Shown: positions 1 through 5,865 of the stretch, piece by piece
Position numbering within the stretch: position 1 is the first letter of the stretch
How the letters are laid out: every line of letters starts with the position of its first letter
Assembly: GCA_002402725.1 (NCBI GenBank)
Contig: DHGL01000025.1
Coordinates: 445-6,828 of the forward strand
Length of the DNA stretch: 6,384 nucleotides
Source: Anaerolineaceae bacterium UBA4799
GTDB lineage: Bacteria > Chloroflexota > Anaerolineae > Anaerolineales > Anaerolineaceae
Direction of reading: 5' to 3'
Notes under the pieces: model-generated
The model's input: only the letters and a program-made list of their open reading frames with translations
What the model was told of the DNA's origin: nothing
The model's database searches: none
Program-made: the position numbers and the translations under genes

Positions 1-863
1 TAACGCGGCTCGACGAAGTGGTCGCAGGAATACAGGTCGCCATTATGTTCCATCGCCAGCGCCAGCCCGCAGGTCTCCTGGAAAACACACAGGCCGCCAG
101 GCGCACCCAGCCAGCGTCCCAGGGCGGTATCGAACATCTGCACGAAGACCCTGCCCACGTCGCGGCGTACCCACTCATCGAAGATGGTGATGAGAAAATT
201 GCCGTATTGTTCTCCGTTAATGGAGCGCGGCGAAAAGCCCGCCCCGTTTTCACGCTCAACGATGGGAATAAATTGAATGAACTGCGCGCGGATCTCGTCA
301 CGCAGGAAGCGGTACACTCGCAGGGGTTGATCGACATTCGCAGTGCTGACGCAGGTCAAGATGTTGAAATCCACCCTGTGCTTTTTGAGCAGCTCGATCG
401 CGTGGAGGACATGGTCGAAGGTGGGCGACCCGCCTTTGTCGCGGCGATACGAATCATGCGCTTCACGCGGACCGTCGAGGCTGATCCCGATCAGGAAGCG
501 ATTCTCAGCGAAGAACCGGCACCACGCATCGTCCAAGAGTGTGCCGTTGGTTTGCAGGGCGTTTTCAATTCTCGTGCCGGGGCGGGAGTACTTCTTCTGG
601 TAAGCCACCGCCCTGCGGAAAAAATCCAGCCCCATCAAGGTCGGTTCGCCACCCTGCCAGGCGAAGTTCACTTCGGGCATGCGTTGGCTCTGGATGTACT
701 GGCGGGTGTAACTCTCCAACGTTTCATCCGACATGCGGAAGGATGCGCCAGGATACAAATCCTCCTTGCGGAGATAAAAACAGTAGTCGCAGGCAAGATT
801 GCAAATCGCGCCACGCGGTTTGGTCATCACATGAAAGGCAGGGGGTGCAGCAGCAGGGCTCAT
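1..863 (-). CDS. Anaerobic sulfatase-maturating enzyme (radical SAM, anSME), partial
   Basis: This radical SAM enzyme would oxidise the active-site Cys (or Ser) of a sulfatase to C-alpha-formylglycine in the cytoplasm, without oxygen. The minus frame is open from ATG at 863 to the left edge: 287 codons are present and the C-terminus is missing (the family is about 370-410 aa). Visible features are: Cys21-x3-Cys25-x2-Cys28 for the SAM-binding 4Fe-4S cluster, preceded by the family-like FHVMTKPRGAICNLAC; a WQGGEPTL segment near residue 70; QTNGTLL and GISLDGP strands; and Cys259-x5-Cys265-x14-Cys280, the spacing of the first auxiliary-cluster ligands in the Clostridium perfringens enzyme. Asp281 directly follows Cys280, where the proposed catalytic base lies in that enzyme. 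The start is 8 nt after the sulfatase stop with only a weak Shine-Dalgarno, so translation is probably coupled. Its neighbour is the obvious substrate. Confidence 0.95.
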   Translation of the reverse strand, partial: MSPAAAPPAFHVMTKPRGAICNLACDYCFYLRKEDLYPGASFRMSDETLESYTRQYIQSQRMPEVNFAWQGGEPTLMGLDFFRRAVAYQKKYSRPGTRIENALQTNGTLLDDAWCRFFAENRFLIGISLDGPREAHDSYRRDKGGSPTFDHVLHAIELLKKHRVDFNILTCVSTANVDQPLRVYRFLRDEIRAQFIQFIPIVERENGAGFSPRSINGEQYGNFLITIFDEWVRRDVGRVFVQMFDTALGRWLGAPGGLCVFQETCGLALAMEHNGDLYSCDHFVEPR

Positions 864-871
864 TTTATTCG

Positions 872-2470
872 TCAGCCTGTGCGTTCATGTTCCGCTGAGG
901 GATTATCACTGGTGCGTAAGTACCAATAGAGCAATCGCTGCCGTAAATCATCTTGAATCTCGCGCAAGGCTGGATCATCCATCCGATTTTTCAATTCAAA
1001 TGGATCGTTTTTTAGATCATACAGTTCTTCTTTTCCGGTGCTACGGATGACCAGCTTCCATTCACGCGTGCGGATCATGGCAGCGCGCGCAACTGTGGCG
1101 GGTTTTTCCAGTTGAAGTCTGAGTTTTTCGTAGTAATGACCCATCAGGGGGTCATTGGCGGATTTTACCCCTGTTTCAAAGGCTTGTGGTTCGCGTGGAT
1201 CGTAACCTCCCACTGCGTACACCGCATCCCTTGACTCTGCTCCCTCGATCACGGATGAAAGCGGCTTTCCAAAATGCGTATATACCGATTGAATCTCCGC
1301 CTGTTCTAGCAGGGTGGGGAAAATGTCCAGCGATTGGGTAAACTCCTCTACCCGCCGTCCGGCATGTTCATTGTTGGGAAACTTGACGATCAGCGGAGTG
1401 TGTAACAACACATCCTGGAAACCCGTCGGCCACTTTTCTGGCAGTCCGTAATCCCCGGCATAATCACCATGGTCGCTTAGGAAAATGATAACTGAATCAT
1501 TGTACCAGTCCCGCTCCTTGAGCGTGCTCAGTATCTTTCCAATCTGTTCGTCCAGCTTTGCGATCATGCCGGCGTAAACAGCGCGAATCTCACGCCAATC
1601 TTCTTGGGATAGTTGAGCCATGCCATATCGGTCATATAGCTCGCGCATGAAATCGGCTTTGTCGTCAGGCTGAGCAGGTATGGGATCAGCCACGGCGGCG
1701 CGATTCACCTGCGAAAAGTAAGGTTCGTCCACCTGGTAAGGGGTGTGGGGGAGTGTGGCAGCCAGGTAGAGGCAAAATGGCTGAGGAGCCGCAGTGCTCA
1801 GCCAACGGGCAGCCTCATCGAAGATAAGGGGATCCATCCTAGCGACCACCGAATCCGGGTCTGCTTTTCCAAAGTAGAACGAATGGTACAAGCGATGATG
1901 AGGCGGGAATGGGTTGTGAAAAGAGGGCATCAACTCCTCAAACTCCTTAAAGCGGGGGTCGCCGATGAGCGAATCGTATGTTATTCCGTCTTTTCCCAGG
2001 TTCGAGGCCACCAAATTGAGAAATTTTAACCTTTTGCCAATGGGCTGTTTCCTTACTCCTTTGCGAACGATTTCCAGGGAAATCATTCGCGGATTAGCGA
2101 GCCGGCGGTGGAAACTTTCATGGATCGCTGGCGCTGTCATCAGGTCATTTTTCCCGGCCATGACCGTATAATAGCCATTTTGCTTCAAAAACTTGAAGAG
2201 ATTCTCCTCATAAGGTTTAAGCAGCTGGTATAACGAACGATGCCCGTTGACCTGCGGGTATAAACCGGTGAATATTGCCATACGCGATGGAGCGCACACG
2301 GGATTGACGGCATAATTTTGCGTAAAGGTCACTCCATCCGCTGCCAGGGAATTAAGGTGGGGCGTGCTGACGAGCGAGTCATTCAGCATGTCAGCGCGCA
2401 TATCGTCAGCGATCATGACGACAATGTTGGGGTGGCGTGGTTCTTGCCTCTTCGAAAGATTCGGCGGCAA
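872..2470 (-). CDS. Type I (formylglycine-dependent) sulfatase, Cys-type
   Basis: This 532-aa hydrolase of sulfate esters belongs to the alkaline-phosphatase-like sulfatase superfamily. The core starts almost at once: Asp22-Asp23 (metal site, IADDMR), then Cys59-A-P-S-Arg63 followed by MAIFTG, an exact match to the C-x-P-S-R maturation signature, so Cys59 should become formylglycine. Further expected sites are Lys107 (AGKNDL), His242 (LPHTPY), Asp333-His334 (SDHGD, metal) and Lys346 (PEKW). The His usually found two residues after the first Lys (GKxH) is Asp109 here. No signal peptide or membrane segment is visible, so a cytoplasmic enzyme is inferred. The start is TTG: it is the only possible start between the upstream in-frame TAG and Met19, and AGGAGG lies 5 nt before it. 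The gene follows the MFS transporter by 9 nt and precedes the anSME by 8 nt. Substrate unknown. Confidence 0.95.
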   Translation of the reverse strand: MPPNLSKRQEPRHPNIVVMIADDMRADMLNDSLVSTPHLNSLAADGVTFTQNYAVNPVCAPSRMAIFTGLYPQVNGHRSLYQLLKPYEENLFKFLKQNGYYTVMAGKNDLMTAPAIHESFHRRLANPRMISLEIVRKGVRKQPIGKRLKFLNLVASNLGKDGITYDSLIGDPRFKEFEELMPSFHNPFPPHHRLYHSFYFGKADPDSVVARMDPLIFDEAARWLSTAAPQPFCLYLAATLPHTPYQVDEPYFSQVNRAAVADPIPAQPDDKADFMRELYDRYGMAQLSQEDWREIRAVYAGMIAKLDEQIGKILSTLKERDWYNDSVIIFLSDHGDYAGDYGLPEKWPTGFQDVLLHTPLIVKFPNNEHAGRRVEEFTQSLDIFPTLLEQAEIQSVYTHFGKPLSSVIEGAESRDAVYAVGGYDPREPQAFETGVKSANDPLMGHYYEKLRLQLEKPATVARAAMIRTREWKLVIRSTGKEELYDLKNDPFELKNRMDDPALREIQDDLRQRLLYWYLRTSDNPSAEHERTG

Positions 2471-2475
2471 ACAAA

Positions 2476-2481
2476 CCTCCT
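2476..2481 (-). promoter_or_regulatory. Ribosome binding site of the sulfatase gene
   Basis: A full AGGAGG lies 5 nt upstream of the TTG start at 2470. Its first two bases are the last two of the TAG stop codon of the MFS gene, so termination and re-initiation share the same bases. This site decides the unusual TTG start. Confidence 0.85.
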
Positions 2482-3808
2482 ATTTGCCAAGTTCTAGTCT
2501 GCGGGCTGCCAGCTGATTTTCCAGGGCGGCCCGGTCGCGGTGATAATAAGGGTAGAAAACAAACCAGGAAAGCGCGCTCAGGACGAGGGAAACAGTCACT
2601 GCCCAGAAAAACAGATTGGTGAGCGTAATCTGCTGGCTGGCAATGCCCACCAGCGCGGCAACCAGTGCCTGCATCAAGCCGTTCGCCAGACGATTAATCG
2701 CGTAGGCGGTGCTGCGCTGTTCGGGCAGGTTAACGGCGGCGATCATGGGAGCGATGGCTCCTGGAAAAGCCATGTCCAGAAATAAGCCAAACAACAGGGC
2801 AAAGGCTATAAAGGTCCCCATGCCACCGGCCGCTTGCTGAAAGAACAAGTAACCCATCAAAGCCATTATCGCGCGTGAGCCTTGAACCACGAACAGCCGT
2901 CCATAACGGGAAAATCTGCGCTCCGCCCAGTCGCCGAGCAGTCCGCCAATCAGGGTGCTCACCGCGGAGCCGATGACAAGACAGCTCAAAATGGTGGTCG
3001 CTTGACCTGGGCGGAAATTTCGTTCATCCACCAGCCAGGTGACGGTAAACGTCAAGACCGTGATCTGCACTGGTACGCCAAAAATTTTTTCCAGGATGAG
3101 CAGAACATTGGTCGGAACGCGGAAAATCCCTGCCAGATTTTTCCAGCTGAAATTAAAGCGTTTGTCGGATAATTCTGCCACACCGCTAAGCGTACTTTCA
3201 GCCGCTCCGCGTGGAGGTTCTGTGAGGAAAATGGCAAAGAGTAAACCGCTCAACATGCTCAATGCGCCGAAAGTGACAAAGCCGATACGCCAGCCGGTTT
3301 CGGGAATCTCCGCCAGCCGCCCGAAAAACAGGATGCTGATGATAACCGCCAGCGAGGAAATCATCCTTAGAATGCCGAAGACCTTGCCGCGGTTCTTTTG
3401 CGGAAATAAATCGGTGAGCATTGAGTTCATCGGCGCGCCAAGCGCTACCAGACCGATGGCGGCGACCATGCGCATGGCAAGCAGCATTTCATAACTGGCC
3501 GAGAATCCAATTAAGAGCGTCCACAAACCCCACAGCCCCGTGCCGATGGTCAGAATTCGCTTGCGGCTGAAACGGTCCGCCAACATTCCCCAGATGGGAC
3601 CAAAGATCATCTCCACCACCTTGCCCAGGCTGGTGATCGTACCGAGGTGGGCGGTGGTCATGTTCAACGAGGCGCGTATGGCCGGAAACATGGATGACAT
3701 AGCCTGATCTTCGCCGGCGTCCACAATGCCGGCGAAGGCCAATAACACGACGTTTCGCCAGCGCCCCTTAACAGGCGCGGCTTCGGTTGCTAATGGGGTA
3801 GATGTCAT
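2480..3808 (-). CDS. Major facilitator superfamily (MFS) transporter
   Basis: This 442-aa inner-membrane secondary transporter has many hydrophobic segments, about 12 by eye. The loop after the second helix carries MFS motif A (GMLADRFSRKR, residues 74-84), and a degenerate copy follows in the second half (GGLLGDWAERR, 288-298), as expected from the internal two-fold repeat. The first helix region contains acidic residues Asp30, Glu33 and Asp34, which could take part in proton coupling (inference). The TEPPRG stretch and the hydrophilic stretch near 196-225 form the usual central loop. I chose ATG 3808 because AGGAG sits 5 nt before it. A longer frame reaching 3934 would overlap the esterase gene by 92 nt and add a non-family leader. 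The stop is 9 nt before the sulfatase, in the same frame. Placement suggests uptake of the sulfatase substrate or export of a product, but the substrate cannot be assigned. Confidence 0.9.
   Translation of the reverse strand: MTSTPLATEAAPVKGRWRNVVLLAFAGIVDAGEDQAMSSMFPAIRASLNMTTAHLGTITSLGKVVEMIFGPIWGMLADRFSRKRILTIGTGLWGLWTLLIGFSASYEMLLAMRMVAAIGLVALGAPMNSMLTDLFPQKNRGKVFGILRMISSLAVIISILFFGRLAEIPETGWRIGFVTFGALSMLSGLLFAIFLTEPPRGAAESTLSGVAELSDKRFNFSWKNLAGIFRVPTNVLLILEKIFGVPVQITVLTFTVTWLVDERNFRPGQATTILSCLVIGSAVSTLIGGLLGDWAERRFSRYGRLFVVQGSRAIMALMGYLFFQQAAGGMGTFIAFALLFGLFLDMAFPGAIAPMIAAVNLPEQRSTAYAINRLANGLMQALVAALVGIASQQITLTNLFFWAVTVSLVLSALSWFVFYPYYHRDRAALENQLAARRLELGK
3709..3737. repeat. Perfect 10-bp inverted repeat inside the MFS gene
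   Basis: CTTCGCCGGC (3709-3718) and GCCGGCGAAG (3728-3737) are exact reverse complements around a 9-nt spacer. In the mRNA they could form a GC-rich hairpin over codons 24-34 of the MFS gene, about 70-100 nt after the start. The repeat encodes the similar peptide pieces FAG and AGE, so it may be a by-product of codon choice. No function is shown. Confidence 0.5.
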
Positions 3809-3813
3809 GGCAG

Positions 3814-3818
3814 CTCCT
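3814..3818 (-). promoter_or_regulatory. Ribosome binding site of the MFS gene
   Basis: AGGAG with a 5-nt spacer before ATG 3808 lies in the 34-nt gap after the esterase stop. It supports the short start over the 42-codon upstream extension that would run back into the esterase gene. I see no terminator-like hairpin in this gap. Confidence 0.8.
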
Positions 3819-3842
3819 ATTCCTGGATAAAAATGGATTCGT

Positions 3843-4589
3843 TTAATTTTCCAATTGCTGAATAAACCGTGCGACACGTTCGTAAACGATATCGCGCTCC
3901 ACATCCAGTGTAATGACGTGCCCGCTTTTTTCAAGCCAGAGCGTTTCCTTTTGCGGTGTGACCATATGTTCGCTCAACCTATCCAACGCATCGGGTTCAA
4001 TCACCTTATCACTGCGGGATTGAATGAGCAGGACAGGCACATTGATCTTTGCCAGTCCTTCCTGCATGAGTTTCGCCAGATCAGCCGCCTCGGCGACTGC
4101 ATGCGTCACATAATAACGGTACGATGTTTCGGCGGCGTTGCCCACCGCTCCGGGCTTTTTGACTTTCGGGATAAACAGGCTGATCGGACGCATAAAGCGG
4201 ATGCGCCAATCGGTGGCCAAATCATAGGGCGTAGATAATGCCGCCGCTCCCCGGACCTGATAACGGCTCGCCGCAATCAGGGTGAGCACACCGCCCATGG
4301 AGAGCCCCGCCACATAGATGTGGTCGCTGATGCCCTGCAGTAAATTCAGGCCGTCTTCCACAGATGCGACCCAGTCGCGCCAGGCGGGACGGCGCAAATC
4401 ATCCACATGTGTTCCGTGCCCCGAAAGCCGGATTCCCAGCGTGGAATACCCCAGTGTTTCGTTCAGGTATTTTCCCAGCCCGCGCATGCCGGCGGGGGAG
4501 CCGGTGAAGCCGTGGATCAACAACACCCCCGTGCGGTTGCCGGGAAATATAAATGGCTCCGCGCCTTTCATGGTAAGCGATTGGCCCAT
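3843..4589 (-). CDS. Est30-like carboxylesterase (alpha/beta hydrolase)
   Basis: This 248-aa cytoplasmic serine hydrolase resembles the Geobacillus Est30 carboxylesterase / bacterial monoacylglycerol lipase group in length and motif order. The HGFTGSP oxyanion-loop motif (26-32) is followed by GHGTHVDDL (57-65). The nucleophile elbow is GLSMGG with Ser97, the acid is Asp194 (QSRSDKVI), and the base is His224 in SGHVITLD, a segment nearly identical to the Est30 C-terminal motif. The catalytic triad is therefore complete. No signal peptide is present. ATG 4589 has GAGGAG 8 nt upstream and follows the preceding remnant's stop by 2 nt. A preference for short- to medium-chain acyl esters is family knowledge; the natural substrate is unknown. 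In this cluster it might deacylate the compound that the sulfatase desulfates, which is inference from position only. Confidence 0.9.
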   Translation of the reverse strand: MGQSLTMKGAEPFIFPGNRTGVLLIHGFTGSPAGMRGLGKYLNETLGYSTLGIRLSGHGTHVDDLRRPAWRDWVASVEDGLNLLQGISDHIYVAGLSMGGVLTLIAASRYQVRGAAALSTPYDLATDWRIRFMRPISLFIPKVKKPGAVGNAAETSYRYYVTHAVAEAADLAKLMQEGLAKINVPVLLIQSRSDKVIEPDALDRLSEHMVTPQKETLWLEKSGHVITLDVERDIVYERVARFIQQLEN

Positions 4590-4591
4590 GA

Positions 4592-5010
4592 TTATTTCTC
4601 CTCTTTTAAGGGTTGAAAACCGCCCCCTAACACTTCCTGTGCAGGTAAGACCGCTACAAATGCTTCCGGATCTTGCGAGCGGACAATAAATTTCAAGTGA
4701 GCCACTTCCGTTTCTGCAAGCGCTATCAGCAGGTCCGCGCGCTCCTGATGCGAGTAAATTCCTTCCCCTGGCACAGAGTGCCGCCGCGCTTCATCTCCTT
4801 GATAATTTTATCAGAGATGGCTTGAGGGTCCTGGGTGACGATCGCCCAGTTAGTCGTGTTGTCTAACCTCATGCGCCATGTGTTGGAACGTTGAATCTCG
4901 GCGCGGTAATAATGCAACATGGCTGTCGCGAATTCTGACGGGCGCAGGTGGTAAACACGGGAAGACCAGATGGATTCGTCTACGCCGGATAAAGATGTTT
5001 CTTCAGTCAT
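4592..5010 (-). pseudogene. Chimeric DUF2270 (N-term) / YitT-type DUF2179 (C-term) remnant with a frameshift
   Basis: ATG 5010, 8 nt after the permease stop, opens a frame whose residues 20-58 resemble the start of DUF2270 membrane proteins: LRPSEFATAMLHYYRAEI, then WRMRLDNTTNWAIV. Where that family continues with transmembrane helices, the sequence switches at about residue 59 (near 4833) to the C-terminal DUF2179 domain of YitT proteins: DPQAISDKIIKEMKRGGT, then GKGIYSHQERADLL, FIVRSQDPEAF and EVLGGGF. The match passes from one frame to another at 4760-4768 (GGGGAAGGA), as if one G were missing. Without repair the first frame runs on into unrelated residues and stops at 4726; the second frame ends at TAA 4592. 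Repaired, the product would be about 139 aa with no membrane segment. I read it as a deletion fusion of two once-separate genes. Sequencing error could explain the frameshift but not the fusion. Family assignments come from remembered consensus. Confidence 0.72.
4598..4603 (-). promoter_or_regulatory. Ribosome binding site of the esterase gene
   Basis: GAGGAG with an 8-nt spacer before ATG 4589 lies inside the last codons of the upstream remnant. Even though that gene is broken, this stretch must be kept for esterase translation. Confidence 0.75.
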
Positions 5011-5018
5011 TACAGCTC

Positions 5019-5852
5019 TTATCCTTTCAAGGCGCCCAGGGTCAAGCCTTTGATAATGAAACGTTGAGCGAAGGCGACCAGCAGCAGGGCAGGGATCATG
5101 GCGAAGAACGCTCCCGCCGCCATTTCGCCGTAACGGATGCTGTATTCCTGCACAAAACTGGAGATGCCGACAGGAATGGTCATGCCACGCGGGGTGCTGG
5201 TCAGCGAGAGGGAAAAAAGGAAGTCGCGCCATGAGAAAATAAATGCCAGCGCGCCGGCAGCGGCGATGCCCGGCTGGATCATTGGAAGTAGCACCCGGGT
5301 CAGGGATTGGAAGTGGGTTGCCCCGTCCACCATAGCGGCTTCTTCCAGCTCCTTTGGAATTTCCGCGAAGAAGTCCAGCAATATCCAGGTGGCGGTGGGC
5401 AGGTTCAAAATGATATGTCCCATGATAACCGCCAGGACGGTATCGTAGATATTGAGCGAACGGGCGATCAAATAGAATGGTCCCAAAAATGTGACCGGCG
5501 GAAGCATGTGGATGAATAGTATCGTTCCCAGCAGCAAGCCGCTCCACAAAGGGCGCCAGCGAAACCGGCTGAGACTGTATGCCGCCAAACTGGCAATGAC
5601 CAGCACGATTACCATCGTGCCTGCGGCGACGACAAGGCTGTTGAACGTAAGCCGGACGAAGTTGCTCTGGCTGGGGTCGAAGAGCCGCTGGTAGTTGACC
5701 AGCGTGGGCGTAAAGGTCAGGCTCCCGGAAATGATATCGCGGAAATATTTGAAGGAGGTCGCCAGCGTAAACAGGATCGGCACCAGTGTGAAAGCCACCA
5801 CTGACATCAAGTAACCGTGTCGAAAAATAGGTTCGATTGAAAATTTCTTCAT
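5019..5852 (-). CDS. ABC sugar transporter permease, MalG-type
   Basis: This 277-aa inner-membrane subunit of a carbohydrate-uptake (CUT1-type) ABC importer pairs with the upstream MalF-type permease to form the channel. About six hydrophobic segments are visible, the first at residues 14-34. The cytoplasmic EAA loop that docks on the ATPase is clear: EEAAMVDGAT followed by VLLP at residues 170-190, after the typical FFAEIPKEL lead-in. Length fits the MalG family (about 270-300 aa). ATG 5852 has AGGAG 7 nt upstream and lies 13 nt after the stop of the first permease, so the two are co-translated. Sugar specificity rests mainly with the binding protein, which is outside the window, so no substrate is assigned. 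Confidence 0.95.
   Translation of the reverse strand: MKKFSIEPIFRHGYLMSVVAFTLVPILFTLATSFKYFRDIISGSLTFTPTLVNYQRLFDPSQSNFVRLTFNSLVVAAGTMVIVLVIASLAAYSLSRFRWRPLWSGLLLGTILFIHMLPPVTFLGPFYLIARSLNIYDTVLAVIMGHIILNLPTATWILLDFFAEIPKELEEAAMVDGATHFQSLTRVLLPMIQPGIAAAGALAFIFSWRDFLFSLSLTSTPRGMTIPVGISSFVQEYSIRYGEMAAGAFFAMIPALLLVAFAQRFIIKGLTLGALKG
5603..5620. repeat. Small perfect inverted repeat in the MalG-type permease gene
   Basis: GCACGAT (5603-5609) and ATCGTGC (5614-5620) are exact reverse complements around 4 nt and could form a small hairpin in the coding mRNA. A 7-bp repeat of this kind is expected by chance in a window of this size, so I assign no function. Confidence 0.3.
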
Positions 5853-5859
5853 GACGATT

Positions 5860-5864
5860 CTCCT
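5860..5864 (-). promoter_or_regulatory. Ribosome binding site of the MalG-type permease gene
   Basis: AGGAG with a 7-nt spacer before ATG 5852 lies in the 13-nt gap after the first permease stop (TAG, 5866-5868). It fixes the start of the second permease. Confidence 0.8.
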
Positions 5865-5865
5865 G

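Noticed and set aside
18..929. 303-codon open frame on the plus strand
   Set aside because: It is antisense to the anSME gene, whose minus frame carries the complete radical SAM motifs; the plus-strand translation resembles no family.
2480..2482. TAG between MFS and sulfatase as a pyrrolysine or programmed readthrough codon
   Set aside because: A strong Shine-Dalgarno and a start codon follow at once, and both proteins are complete family-length units; simple operon coupling explains it.
3039..3494. 151-codon plus-strand frame
   Set aside because: Antisense to the MFS coding sequence, with biased composition typical of a shadow frame and no recognisable motif.
3809..3934. 42-residue N-terminal extension of the MFS protein
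   Set aside because: It overlaps the esterase 3' end by 92 nt and has no family-like sequence, whereas ATG 3808 has a good Shine-Dalgarno.
4592..4774. Separate 60-aa gene starting at GTG 4774
   Set aside because: It begins in the middle of the DUF2179 domain and has no properly spaced ribosome binding site (AAGGAG is about 20 nt away). It is better read as the second half of the frameshifted gene.
5011..5547. Upstream part of a 273-codon minus-strand frame running into the DUF2270-like segment
   Set aside because: This portion is an out-of-frame shadow of the MalG-type permease; only the part from ATG 5010 resembles a protein family.
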